NCBI GenBank assembly: GCA_027422505.1
Contig: JAPQWV010000686.1
Location: forward strand, 1 to 64,000
Source: Craterostigma plantagineum
Lineage: Eukaryota > Streptophyta > Magnoliopsida > Lamiales > Linderniaceae
DNA length: 64,000 nucleotides
Direction: 5' to 3'
In this document: piece by piece, positions 1 through 10,599 of the stretch
Layout of the letters: the number at the start of each line of letters is the position of its first letter
Position numbering within the stretch: the stretch's first letter is position 1
Notes under the pieces: model-generated
The model's database searches: none
Told to the model about the DNA's origin: nothing
The model's input: the letters and a program-made list of their open reading frames with translations, nothing else
Translations under genes and position numbers: made by a program

Positions 1-1506
1 AGCTTTATGGACGTTGAGTCGAATTCCAACTGTCAATCACCCACTGAAACTCGTAGGTTTATTCCGGATCTCAATGAGGAATTTCCCTTCCAATCAGCTG
101 TCTCACGTTGTAACGAAGAATATGTGGATGCCGAAAGACATATTGGAGTTTCAAATCATCAAACTAATGAAAATGGTACGCAAGTTGGTTCAGCCTCAGA
201 CGATATACCAATGGATATCGTTGAGCTGTTGGCGAAAAATCAACGTGAAAGAGAACTCGAGAATGCGAACGAAACATCTCATGCCTGAAGGAACAATCAG
301 TTCTACCAGAAGTTACCCTCCAGCTCTACATTACAATGATGGAAATCGATACACAATGAATTTTCCATTTGCTGCCGACAGAAGAAGTCCTATAAACATG
401 TCCGAAGGGCTTTTAGGAATTCCTGTGAGTTTCTCCCAATTAAGAAACTGTTCAAGGGACAAAGCAAAGCTTAGAGAGAGCCAATTCAAAGTTTTCGATT
501 CCCTTTCCCCTAACGAACAGAGGAAAAAGCATTTTTCAGGATTGTCAAATCCCATCGTTACAGATCATAGAATCAGCACTAGGACAGAGTTATATTGGCC
601 TCCACGGGGAGAGAACGACCCTTTTCCTGTTTGCGTGAATCAAAACAGAACATTTCTTCAGACAAACAACACAGGTCTACCGTTGTTTTCAGACAGATAC
701 GGCAAAGGAAAAACCACTAACGATGTAAAGGAGATCGACAGAGGAAAATCTCTACACAATGGGTTTTTGAATAAGAAGGGAAGAATTGGGTCTAGTTCGA
801 AATCGTCTGTAGACCCTTATTCAAATGATAGGATCCCAGCTCTGCAGCTGATGTCTTTGATGGATCAGGGAATCTCATCTGGCTCTTCGTTCAAAGTAGG
901 CACCGAAAACTTTATTGAAAAACCTTTCTCCCCGTGCAACCACCACCCTCGGGTGAATGGCAAGGGGAACCAGAACTTTATTGCAGCATCACAATCCTCA
1001 CAGAACAACCAATTCAAGGACTTCCCTAAATTGCGAGACAGTTTTTTCTTCTCTGGCGAAAGCTCGAAGAAAGCTTCGTCTCATTCACAAGGTTCTTTTT
1101 AGAAATTTCTTTGATTATGCTTTTAGATACAATTTTCCTTGCATGTCTATCTTTGTGATTTACTACTCTTTTGTTCAATAACTCATTTTTTCACATATGT
1201 TGAGCTTTTGTAGGTCAAGCTCAGTTTCATTTGGAGGGTTCTAATAACTTTATCGTCATGGAAACAGCTACAACCATTCCACGACTGGGCGTTTGCACAC
1301 TGAATAAGAACCCCGCTGAGTTTAGTGTGCCCGATGCACGAAACAAGTACACTATCACTGCACGAGATTTGAAGCCTCGAAAGAGAATAAATCTCCTGAA
1401 ACAGAAACTGCACACTGTGACTGAAGATGGAAGAAAAGGTAAAAGGGTGAAGAAGGATTTCTCTACCAGAAAATCAAAACCAGCGCAGAAGTTAAGTATT
1501 GGGTGA
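1..1506 (+). CDS. EMF1: EMF1-like protein, C-terminal part (5' end outside window, frameshifted)
   Basis: EMBRYONIC FLOWER 1 is a plant nuclear protein that works with Polycomb complexes to repress flower homeotic genes. The reading contains blocks I recognise from that family: DDIPMDIVELLAKNQRER near 205-260, ALQLMSLMDQG near 838-870, and CTLNKNPAEFSVPDARN near 1297-1347, followed by a basic tail. The reading begins in frame 1 at the window edge and stops at TGA 286-288. Homologous-looking sequence then continues in frame 2 to 1091, so a one-base shift lies between about 240 and 288. An intron (1092-1213) leads into the last exon, 1214-1506. The upstream exons are outside the window. The shift may be a real lesion or a sequencing error; the long open frame after it argues the gene decayed recently or not at all. 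Confidence 0.8.
1092..1213 (+). other. Intron of the EMF1-like gene
   Basis: The upstream exon ends CAAG with a GTTCTT donor; the acceptor is TTTTGTAG before GTCAAGC. The 122-bp intron is phase 1, T-rich, and contains in-frame stops. Splicing it out joins the frame-2 reading to the frame-1 last exon without a break, and that exon carries the conserved EMF1 C-terminal block. This frame restoration is the main support. Confidence 0.8.
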
Positions 1507-1595
1507 GAGATCAAACCTCACAAACAATCAAGAAACTGGCGGGAACTTTCGCTATTTGGAGTTGTTGGGACGTGTTTTTCTTTTTTTAGCAAGTG

Positions 1596-1656
<61 letters not shown>
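1596..1656 (+). repeat. (GAT)n microsatellite in the EMF1 3' flank
   Basis: About 20 uninterrupted GAT/ATG units lie 90 bp after the EMF1-like stop codon, probably within its 3' UTR. A poly-methionine ORF across it is an artefact of the repeat. Confidence 0.95.
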
Positions 1657-1657
<1 letters not shown>

Positions 1658-2702
1658 GTTTCTTTTCTGGCTGTTTTTTTAGTTGTGGAAGGTGAGTTAT
1701 ATAGATGATTTCTGGACGTATATTGAGGTTTGTGTACTCAGATAAACTTGCTGGATGTTGTATTTATTTATAATAGTTTCTTGCCTGAAACGGCCATATG
1801 ATGATCATCGTATTAGATCAATAAACCGTTCCTTTTCTTGTCGTTAGATAGAGTCCGTAAATCAATTAATGATGCGGGCTCGCTCGCTATTTCTCATTTT
1901 AGAAGAAGAAAGCATTTCTGTTCTTAATCTCATTGTTATTGTCGTGTGTGTTTATTTAAGTAATGGTACTCTCTCCACTCCACCCCAACTATGATCAGTA
2001 ACAATTAATATCCTCTTCTACCTTTTTCATTATTCAGACAAACATTGACGGAGTATCATTTACATACAGTAGGAATACTAATAATTAAGGGGATTTTAGG
2101 AAAAATACCTAATGAGAATTTAGCTTAGGAATCAGTCGCTGCGGGTTTGCTTTTTGAATTAGGTGCTGACATTAGACTGGAAATTTATTTCAACTCCCTC
2201 GTAAGTTACGATTTTAACCTTTCTTCTTTGTTTATGCTCTGTATCAAATAGAAAGAGAAATCGTAGTCCAAAGCTTCAAAACACTGAAAAATTAAAACCT
2301 AATAACATGGCCATTTTCGAACCTACTCGCTCTGTTGACAGAAATGGTGAGGCATGACGGTTAGGATGTATCTCCCGGCGAGCCTAACGCCTGTATCTGC
2401 GCTCAGCTTGCAATGAGAGCAGAGGACAAAAATCGCGCTAATTCTTCAGTCAATTACCCTCGCCATCTCTGCTGCTCACACATCTGATCGCCCAGGTCTG
2501 TACAATTCAAACCATTCGCCGGTAGGAGTTGCCTCTCCGCAGATTAAGCACCCTAGATGTGGACGGTTGGTTGATTATTGCATTCAATAAATGAAAAGTG
2601 ATTTAAAGATTAGGGAATTTAATTGATCTGCTTTTGTGTTTTAATATTGTAGCAACCAATGTTGTTCTGAACTCTTGGCGGAGTATCAAAAGCTATGGAG
2701 TC
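1657..2702. other. Intergenic DNA, no recognisable gene
   Basis: AT-rich non-coding sequence between the EMF1-like gene and the first retrotransposon. A more GC-balanced patch at about 2340-2560 has short open stretches but no family I recognise. It may be promoter or 5' UTR of a gene later split by the Copia-1 insertion at 2707, but nothing proves this. Confidence 0.5.
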
Positions 2703-2707
2703 TTTAG

Positions 2708-3159
2708 TGTCTACATAATTATTCAAAAGGCACGTGGGCCTTTGAATGGTCAGAGCACAAAAGGAAAATGAATTCGGTGTTGTTCATCGTTGGTGTGCTG
2801 ATGACCTTTTGGTTATTGGTTCACATCTAATTGTATGCCTATAAAAGGACATCGAAGGATCAGTTCAAAGAGCATCCCATCAGAGAGAAATAAAAGAGAG
2901 AGATAGAGAGAAAATAAATAGAGAGTTTGTCGGGTATTTTCTCCGACTATAAAGAGAGAGGTTGGGGGTTTTCTCCTTTGTAGTACGAGAGGTTGTAACT
3001 CCTATATTTCTCCTATAGTGGATTCTTCTTCCTTGCCCGTGGTTTTTACCCCGATTTGTTGGGGGTTTTCCACGTTAAATCTCAGTGTCCACATTTTATC
3101 TTTAATTGTTCAAATATAAGCCGCAATATTATTCGATCGGGTCCGCTGCCACGCCAACA
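2708..3159 (+). repeat. Copia-1 5' LTR
   Basis: Starts TGTCTACATAA and ends CCAACA. It matches 7315-7767 almost throughout. A TATA box (TATAAAAG) at 2840-2847 probably marks the promoter; the AG-rich stretch after it is likely transcribed leader. Confidence 0.95.
2840..2847 (+). promoter_or_regulatory. TATA box in the Copia-1 5' LTR
   Basis: TATAAAAG in the middle of the LTR, conserved at 7447-7454 in the 3' LTR. Position and sequence fit a U3 core promoter. Confidence 0.65.
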
Positions 3160-3161
3160 AT

Positions 3162-3173
3162 TGGTATCAGAGC
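3162..3173 (+). other. Copia-1 primer-binding site (initiator tRNA-Met)
   Basis: TGGTATCAGAGC two bases after the LTR end, the standard plant Copia primer site complementary to the 3' end of initiator tRNA-Met. Confidence 0.9.
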
Positions 3174-3356
3174 CTAACTTGGGTTTTATATATCTATTTA
3201 TCGTATGCTCTGTGGTTGCCACTAACGTGGATCTTCCACATCAGAAAATAATAGATATTATATTGCCTTTGTTACGGTAACGATAAAGCCGGTACGAGTT
3301 CAATAATTATCTGCTGCAACCCCATCGGAGGTATCGCTCACGACTGAGCAGAAATT

Positions 3357-4180
3357 ATGGCGGCGAAATTCGATATTGAAAAGTTCAACGGGAGAAATTT
3401 CTCACTGTGGAAATTAAAGATAAAGGCGATCTTACGCAAAGACGGCTGTCTGGAGGCTATCGATGGAAAACCAGCCACCGAGACAGACGACAAGAAATGG
3501 AACGAGATGGACGGGAGCGCCGTCGCAAATCTCCATCTGGCACTAGCAGATGAGATATTGTCTAGCGTCGAAGAAAAGAAAACGGCAAAGGAAATTTGGG
3601 ACCACCTAACCAGTCTGTACGAGCCGACGTCGTTACACAACAAAATTTTCTTGAAGAGAAAATTATTCACCTTGAGAATGTCTGAATCTACTTCGGTGAC
3701 GGAGCATCTCAATGTCTTGAATACTCTATTTTCCCAGCTAACGTCGTTGGGGTATAAAACGGAGGATAAAGAACGTGCGGAAATTCTACTTCAAAGTCTG
3801 CCTGATTCGTATGATCAACTCATCATCAACTTGACAAACAATGCGAAGGTGCTGGTCTTCAAAACATTGCAGCTGCTGTTCTTGAAAACAAGGAGGACCA
3901 GCAAGCAAGCTCGCAACAGGTCGAAGCTTTGACGGTGATAAGAGGGAGATCAACGGAACGTGGTTCAAGTGGGAGTCACACTCAAGGCAGGGGAAAATCA
4001 AGAAGTAAGAAGAAGGATATGAAATGCTACCACTGTGGAAAGAAGGGTCACTTGAAGAAGGATTGTTGGAGCCTGAAGAATTCCAATCCTCAAGGAAATC
4101 TGGCAAACGCGTCAGGTGGAGACGTATTGTGTAGCGAAGCAGCAATCTCAACGGAGAGCAGGAAGGCGTACGATGAGATA
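3357..4180 (+). pseudogene. Copia-1 gag (nucleocapsid), frameshifted
   Basis: Gag packages the element RNA into particles. The start ATG at 3357 opens a gag N-terminus typical of Tnt1-like Copia (KFDIEKFNGRNFSLWKLK), readable to about 3866, where the frame shifts. A second frame from 3929 carries the zinc knuckle CYHCGKKGHLKKDC near 4024-4065, of CX2CX4HX4C type. The ATG lies about 180 bp after the PBS, a normal distance. A frameshift separates the capsid-like part from the knuckle, so this is a pseudogene. Confidence 0.88.
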
Positions 4181-4719
4181 TGGCTTCTTGACTCGGGGCG
4201 CAACTTATCATATGACCTCTCGAAGAGACTGGTTCAATCACTACGAATCTATCTTAGGAGGATCTGTGTATAGTTGTGAAGATAATGCCTTTAAAAATCG
4301 TAGGCGTTGGAACCGTGAGGTTGAAGTTGCACGACGGTACAGTTCGCACTATTCAGGGAGTGCGACACGTGGAAGGTCTCAAGAAGAATTTATTATCTGT
4401 GGGACAGCTCGATGATCTTGGTTGTGAAATCAAAGTTCGGGAAGGAATAATGAAGATATTCCGGGGAGCACTTGTAGTAATGAAAGGTGAAAAGGTTGCT
4501 GCAAATCTGTATACGCTGTTGGGAGAGACGGTGCAAGACGGGGAAGCATCTGTGGCTTCAGGAGGTTCAAGCGAAAGATCTACTATGCTGTGGCATCAGA
4601 AGCTTGGCCATATGTCAGAACAAGGCATGAAAATTCTTGCGGGCCAGAATCTACTTCCGGGTCTCACGAAGGTGTCACTACCGTTCTGTGAGCATTGCGT
4701 AGCAAAACAAGCAGCATAG
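4181..4719 (+). pseudogene. Copia-1 protease and GAG-pre-integrase domain
   Basis: The aspartic protease starts at LLDSG near 4188, but an extra base just after it throws the rest of the motif into another frame (readable at 4116-4415). The next reading, 4276-4719, carries the pre-integrase zinc domain: WHQKLGH at about 4592, then CEHC near 4687. It ends at a stop at 4717-4719. The frame must change again to enter the integrase core. Confidence 0.85.
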
Positions 4720-4765
4720 GCTACAATTCAACACATCGAATTCTAGAAGCAACAATATTCTAGAA

Positions 4766-5532
4766 TTGGTTCACTCTGATGTATGGCAGTCACCAGTTTC
4801 ATCCCGAGGAGGAGGAAGTACTTCGTGTCTTTCATCGACGATTACTCCCGGAGGTGTTGGGTGTATATCATCAAGAGTAAGGGGGATGTGTTTGCAACCT
4901 TCAAGAATTTCAAGGCTCGGGTCGAACTTGATACTGGAAAGAAGATCAAGTGTTTGAGGACGGATAATGGAGGAGAATATACTGGCAGGGAATTTGATAG
5001 CTTTTGCAAAAGAGAAGGCATCAAAAGGCACTTCACTACGGCGTATACTCCACAACAAAATGGAGTGGCGGAGCGGATGAACAGGACTCTGTTGGAGAGA
5101 ACAAGAGCCATGTTGGGAGCTGCAGGTCTGGATAAATCATACTGGGCAGAAGCAGTCAACACCGCCTGCTACGTGATCAATCGATCGCCTTCAACGGCAA
5201 TTGATCAGAAGACGCCGATGGAGATGTGGACCGGAAAGCCAGCGGATTATTCCAAACTCCATGTATTTGGAAGTCCTGTGTACGTGATGTACAACGCCCA
5301 AGAAACTACGAAGCTGGATCCGAAGTCCAGAAAGTGTTTGTTCTTGGGGTATGCTGATGGTGTGAAGGGGTATCGCCTGTGGGATCCCACTGCCCACAAG
5401 GTTGTCATCAGCAGGGAGGTTATCTTCTTAGAAGATAAACTAATAAGAGAAAATGATAGCACTACGAAGGAAAGCTCAGAGACTACGACGGTTCAGGTGA
5501 AAGGGAAGTCTATCGAACAAGAATTATTCTGA
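4766..5532 (+). pseudogene. Copia-1 integrase core
   Basis: The integrase inserts element cDNA into the genome. The reading shows the catalytic D-D-E series: first Asp in FIDDYSR (about 4831-4851), second in RTDNGGEY (about 4957-4980), Glu in NGVAERMNRTL (about 5059-5090). The GKxxxYxxLxxFG-like motif (KPADYSKLHVFG) follows. The core is intact, but the reading is separated by shifts from the domains before and after it (stop at 5530-5532). Confidence 0.9.
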
Positions 5533-5638
5533 AGCAGCACCGGAGCACGAGGAAGGGCCAAGCGAATCTTCAGAGCCAGAACCTAGAAGGGGCACACGCA
5601 AAAGAGCTGCACCATCCTGGCATGATGAAGATTACGAT

Positions 5639-6390
5639 ATGGACAGCAATGTTGCATACTGTCTACTAACTGATGATGGAGAGCCATCAACTCTTCAAGA
5701 AGCACTGAACAGTTCAGATGCAGATCAGTGGTTGGCGGCAATGCAAGAAGAAGAATGGAAGCTCTACGGAAAAATAAGACTTGGGAGCTGGTGCCACTAC
5801 CGAATGGCAGAAAGGCAATCGGCAATAAATGGGTCTTTAAAATCAAGCGGAACAGCGATGATCAAGTAGAGCGGTTTCGTGCACGACTGGTGGTTAAAGG
5901 CTACGCTCAGAAAGAAGGCATCGACTTCAACGAGATATTCTCACCTGTGGTTCGACTGACGACAGTTCGGGTACTCCTGGTGATGTGTGCTACATTCGAC
6001 CTACATCTAGAGCAACTAGATGTGAAGACGGCTTTTCTTCATGGAGATCTTGAAGAAGAGATTTATATGCTCCAGCCGGAAGGTTTTGAAGACAAAGAAA
6101 AGCGGAACTTTTTGCAGGTTGAACAAATCTCTATACGGTCTCAAACAGGCGCCGAGGTGTTGGTATAAGAGATTTGATTCCTTCATCATGAGCCTTGGAT
6201 ACAACAGATTAAATGCAGACCCTTGTGCATATTTCAAGAGGTTTGGTGGTGAAAGTGATTTATCATATTACTGTTGTATGTTGACGATATGTTGGTAGCA
6301 GGCCCCAACAAAGATCGTGTTGAAGAACTCAAGGCACAGTTGGCTAGGGAATTTGAAATGAAGGACTTGGACCAGCAAACAAGATTCTAG
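5639..6390 (+). pseudogene. Copia-1 reverse transcriptase, three frames
   Basis: Reverse transcriptase copies the RNA genome to DNA. Blocks in order: KTWELVPLPNGRKAIGNKWV near 5777, VKGYAQKEGIDFNEIFSPV near 5895-5950, QLDVKTAFLHGDLEEEIYM near 6013-6069, [14 protein letters not shown] near 6128-6168, and the catalytic YVDD at 6277-6288. At least three single-base shifts (near 5730, 6105 and 6256) separate these blocks, one at a T run just before YVDD. The active-site residues are present but cannot be translated in one chain. Confidence 0.9.
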
Positions 6391-6392
6391 GG

Positions 6393-7239
6393 ATGCAAAT
6401 TTACCGAGACAGAAATAACATGAAGATTTGGCTTTCGCAGAAGAATTATCTGAGGAAGGTCTTGCGACGCTTCAATATGCAATATTGTAAGCCAATTTCT
6501 ACCCCACTTCTTGTTAATTTCAAATTATCCTCAAGTATGAGTCCTAGCAGTGAAGAAGGGAGGATGGAGATGTCTCGAGTACCGTATGCATCAGCGGTGG
6601 GAAGTCTTATGTTCGCGATGATTTGTACACGACCAGACATTGCCCATGCAGTGGGAGTAGTGAGTCGGTACATGGCGAATCCGGGCAAAGAGCATTGGAG
6701 CGCGGTGAAGAGGATCCTACGATATATCAGAGGGACCTCGGATGTTGCATTATGTTATGGAGGAGCAGACTTTACTGTCAGAGGGTACGTTGACTCTGAT
6801 TATGCAGGTGATCTTGACAAGAGCAAATCTACCACGGGATATGTGTTCACTCTTACTGGCGGAGCCGTAAGCTGGGTATCAAAACCAGTCCGTTGTCGCG
6901 ACGTCAACAACTGAAGCTGAATATGTTGCAGCTACGCAGGCAAGTAAAGAGGCGGTATGGTTGAAAATGATCATGGAGGAACTCGGGCACGAACAGAAGA
7001 ATATTCTTCTGTTCTGTGACAGTCAGAGTGCCTTGCATCTTGCAAGGAATCCAACTTTTCATTCCAGGTCAAAACATATACGAGTCCAGTATCACTTCGT
7101 TCGTGAGAAAGTGGAAGAGGGCACGGTATATATGCAGAAGATACATACGAAAGATAACCTAGCAGATTTCTTGACGAAGGCGGTCAACACTGACAAGTTC
7201 GTTTGGTGTCGTTCCTCGAGTGGCCTGGCAGAAACGTAA
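6393..7239 (+). pseudogene. Copia-1 RT C-terminus and RNase H
   Basis: RNase H removes the RNA strand during cDNA synthesis. From 6393 the thumb region with RVPYASAVGSLMFAMICTRP leads into RNase H, with YVDSDYAGD near 6790 and DSQSALHLARNPTFHSRSKH near 7019-7078. A shift near 6886 breaks the domain. The reading ends at 7237-7239, 75 bp before the 3' LTR, as normal for Copia. Confidence 0.88.
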
Positions 7240-7301
7240 GCAACATGAAAGGCAAGGGAGAAAGAATGGTGTGAAGATCCGATTGATCCTCAATCAAATC
7301 T

Positions 7302-7314
7302 TCAAGTGGGAGAT
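7302..7314 (+). other. Copia-1 polypurine tract
   Basis: TCAAGTGGGAGAT immediately before the 3' LTR, the plus-strand DNA primer site. Confidence 0.8.
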
Positions 7315-7767
7315 TGTCGACATAATTATTCAAAAGGCACGTGGGCCTTTGAATGGTCAGAGCACAAAAGGAAAATGAATTCGGCGTTGTTCATCGTTGG
7401 TGTGCTGATGACCTTTTGGTTATTGGTTCACATCTAATTGTATGCCTATAAAAGGGCATCGAAGGATCAGTTCAAAGAGCATCCCATCAGAGAGAAATAA
7501 AAGAGAGAGATAGAGAGAAAATAAATAGAGAGTTTGTCGGGTATTTTCTCCGACTATAAAGAGAGAGGTTGAGGGTTTTCTCCTTTGTAGTACGAGAGGT
7601 TGTAACTCCTATATTTCTCCTATAGTGGATTCTTCTTCCTTGTCCGTGGTTTTTACCCCGATTTGTTTGGGGGTTTTCCACGTTAAATCTCAGTGTCCAC
7701 ATTTTATCTTTAATTGTTCAAATATAAGCCGCAATATTATTCGATCGGGTCCGCTGCCACGCCAACA
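7315..7767 (+). repeat. Copia-1 3' LTR
   Basis: Starts TGTCGACATAA, ends CCAACA, 453 bp. Visual alignment to the 5' LTR shows five substitutions and one extra T. Followed directly by the TTTAG target duplicate. Confidence 0.95.
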
Positions 7768-7772
7768 TTTAG

Positions 7773-8444
7773 TGTGCTTCACTGGAGGCTATTTGTACGT
7801 GTATTTAGAGTTGAGAAAATGCATTTGGTCTTTGGAGTTTAGATGAGTTTACAGTTCAAGAATCATTTGATCCCAACTTGAAGAACCAAATCGTAATATG
7901 TTTGTGATTGTGATCAGGGAAGTTGGATGTATTTTTTTTTTCAAAGAAGTTGGATGTACTTTTCACTCGTATTTTTTGGATGTATTTTTCACTTAAAAAC
8001 CGGTATGTACCATCTAAATTCACTTAAAAACCAAATCGTAATATGTTTGGCACGAATTAAGTATTTTCTTTCCCAATTTAAGTATGTACCATCTAAATTC
8101 AAGTACTTGATAGAGTTTGAAACTGAAGTTGAGTGCAAACTCATTTTGACTTGGAGATGATGAATGTCACTAGCATCAATGATATTAAGGTTCAAAGCAA
8201 TCATTTTAGTGTTACATAACTTGCCCGTATTTGGATGTATTGTTCACTTAAAACCGGTATTATTTGCCACGAATAAAGTACTTTCTTGCCTATTATAAGT
8301 ATTTACCAACTAAATTCAAGTAGTTGAGTGCAAACTGATTTTTGCTTTGGAGTGATGAATGTCACTAGCATCAATGATATTAAGGTTCAAAGCAATCATT
8401 TTAGTGTTACATAACTCGCCCGTATTTGGATGTATTTTCACTTA
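7773..8444. repeat. Intergenic DNA with a diverged ~196-bp duplication
   Basis: A block at about 8157-8243 (GATGAATGTCACTAGCATC start) returns at about 8353-8433, with similar text before each copy (TTCACTTAAAAACCGG type). Short related pieces from 7925 suggest a third, older copy. No coding sequence recognised. This was contiguous with the DNA left of Copia-1 before that insertion. Confidence 0.75.
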
Positions 8445-9585
8445 ATCAACATCTTACATATTAAGGACATTACTCATCACCAAGAACATAAAAGGAGTTT
8501 TCTAGCAACTTCACATTCATTGAAGGTCAAATACTTGAATTCAACAATAAAATACATAAATCGAGACTAAAAAAGTACCTAATTTAAGGCCACAAATACT
8601 GATTTTTATGCATAAAATACTCGTGTATATGGTCGAGTTATCTAAGTCTAAAATGAAGGTTTTTAATCAACATCTTACAACTTAAGGACATTACTCATCA
8701 TAAACAACATAAAATGAGTTTTCTAGCAACTTCACATTCATTCACGGTCAAATACTTGCATTCAGCAATATATCGAGACTAAAAGTACCTAAATTAAGGC
8801 CACAAATATTGATGTTTATGCATAAAATACTTGTGTATATGGTCGAGTTATCTAAGTCTAAAATGAAGGTTTTAATCAACATCTTACAAATTAAGGACTT
8901 ACTCATCTTAAACAATATAAAATGAGTTTTCTAGCAACTTCACATTCATTTACGGTCAAATACTTGAATTCAGCAAGAAACTACCTAAATCAAGACTAAA
9001 AGTACCTAATTTAAGGCCACAAATACCGATTTTTATGCATAAAACACTTGTGTATATGGTCGAGTTATCTAAGTCTAAAATGAAGGTTTTTAATCAACAT
9101 CTTAAAAATTAAGGACATTACTCATCATAAACAACATAACATGAGTTTTCTAGCATGTTCACATTCATTCACGGTCAAATACTTGAATTCAACAGTAAAA
9201 TACCTAAATCGAGACTAAAAGTACCTAATTTAAGGCCACAAATACTATTTTTATGCATAAAATGCTTGTGTATATGGTCGCGTTATCTAAGTCTAAAATG
9301 AAGGTGTTTAATCAACATCTTACAAATTAAGGACATTACTCATCATAAACAACATAACATGAGTTTTCTAGCAACTTCACATTCATTCATGGTCAAATAC
9401 TTGAATTCAGCAATGAAATACCACAATCGAGACTAAAAGTACCTAAATTAAGGCCACAAATACTGATGTTAATGCATAATATACTTGTGTCTATGGTCGA
9501 GTTATCTAAGTCTAAAATGAAGGTTTTTTATCAACATCTTACAAATTAAGGACATTACTCATCATAAACAACATAAAATGAGTTT
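8445..9585 (+). repeat. Tandem array, ~218-bp unit, about 5.2 copies
   Basis: Units begin with ATCAACATCTTA at 8445, 8666, 8875, 9093, 9311 and 9530, so spacings are 221, 209, 218, 218 and 219 bp; the last unit stops after about 55 bp. Each contains conserved text on a TCTAAGTCTAAAATGAAGG ending. Unit identity is high with small indels. No long ORF. This is a small local minisatellite-type array; whether the unit exists elsewhere in the genome cannot be told here. Confidence 0.92.
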
Positions 9586-9930
9586 TACGAAAACTAACCA
9601 TTTTAGCCTTAGATGTATCACCAAATTGACAGGTATCTCATTCATAGATATCGGTATTTTGACAGCCAAATTGGTATTTATTGTCACGATTTAGGTATTC
9701 ACCCTCACAATCAAATATCCGACTTAGTTAAAAGGAAGAGTTGTGGGAAAGCTTCTTTTTTTGTGATTATGATGATAATATACATTCAATGATAGATCTT
9801 TTTATGAAAACCAACCATTTTAGCCTTAGACGTATCGCCCCGATTGACATGTATTTGGTTCATAAATAGCGGTACTTTGGCACCCTAATTAGGTATTTAT
9901 TGTCACGATTTAGGTATTTTACCCTCGAAA
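9586..9930 (+). repeat. Diverged direct duplication next to the array
   Basis: The segment beginning GAAAACTAACCATTTTAGCC (about 9588-9705) recurs as GAAAACCAACCATTTTAGCC (about 9804-9930), with shared ATTGTCACGATTTAGGTATT. Spacing is about 217 bp, close to the period of the preceding array, which may mean a common origin. Confidence 0.75.
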
Positions 9931-10283
9931 TCAAGTATCGACTGTCACATGCTCTGTTATCAACCCAATAATTGAAAAATAAGACAAATTAATTACCTTC
10001 ACGCCTAATCCTTGCAACCTCATTTCGAACTTTTGCAGAAGCCTTGTTCATACAACAAAATAGTTGATGCTTCTTGCAGCCTCAATCATTATATAAAGGC
10101 AGTCCATGTAGTGTGTGTGCAAGAATTACATAACAAAGTACATAACCGATCAAGAGAACATAGCATAGATGAATCATATCATATCTATCTTCAATACTAT
10201 CACGTTCCTTTAACCTTATCAGCTCCCGTATGCATCCTCCGATCTAATTTTCATCTCATTTTAGTCTTCAATAGTCCAAACCC

Positions 10284-10599
10284 TTATGCATCTTCCAATC
10301 TTATAGAAAAGCTCAGCATCGAATCCTGAAACATCGTGTGGAGGAGGAATTGAAACCCGAGGGACGCCGCCACCATCGTGGCTGACACCAAGTTGTAACC
10401 GCTAAACATACGCCTAAGACTATTTTGTAGCCTTCGAGAGATATCATCCTACGAACAAAAAAAACGATGATCGTAAAACTTCGAGAGAGTAGATAAAATA
10501 GATCTATGCATATGATCATTAATCACCTGGCTCGAAGGGTGAGCAGATACGATCCCATAGATTCGTCATATCTTCGCCGTGTATGATCTTCGAACCCAT
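10284..10599 (-). other. Possible small split gene (doubtful)
   Basis: On the minus strand an ATG at 10599 opens a 24-codon stretch ending at a GTGATT donor (10526). A 78-bp T-rich intron-like stretch ends in TTCGTAG (10449), followed by an open stretch to TAA at 10284-10286 with a hydrophobic run (VSATMVAASLGFQFLLH). Joining at these exact sites does not keep the most protein-like frame open (it gives a TGA), so either a base is wrong or the splice is not real. The product is unrecognised. Confidence 0.22.

Larger units (their letters stand above)
2708..7767 (+). mobile_element. Copia-1: Tnt1-like LTR retrotransposon, complete but frameshifted
   Basis: A full element with two LTRs, PBS, gag, protease, integrase, RT, RNase H and PPT in Copia order (integrase before RT). 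The 5-bp target duplication TTTAG is at 2703-2707 and 7768-7772. The two LTRs differ at only five substitutions and one T-run indel over about 452 bp, so insertion was recent on an evolutionary scale. Despite this the coding region is broken by many single-base shifts (near 3866, 4195, 4720-4780, 5530, 6105, 6256, 6377 and 6886). As read it cannot make a full polyprotein; it could only move using proteins from another copy. Confidence 0.96.

Noticed and set aside
1499..1708. ORF with a run of methionines
   Set aside because: It is a read-through of the (GAT)n microsatellite and overlaps the EMF1 stop; no other support.
8445..9585. Tandem array considered as a CRISPR-like repeat array
   Set aside because: Units are ~218 bp and contiguous with no unique spacers, in a plant genome; it is a minisatellite-type tandem repeat.
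10012..10329. 105-codon plus-strand ORF
   Set aside because: No recognisable domain, ordinary AT-rich composition, overlaps the doubtful minus-strand gene.
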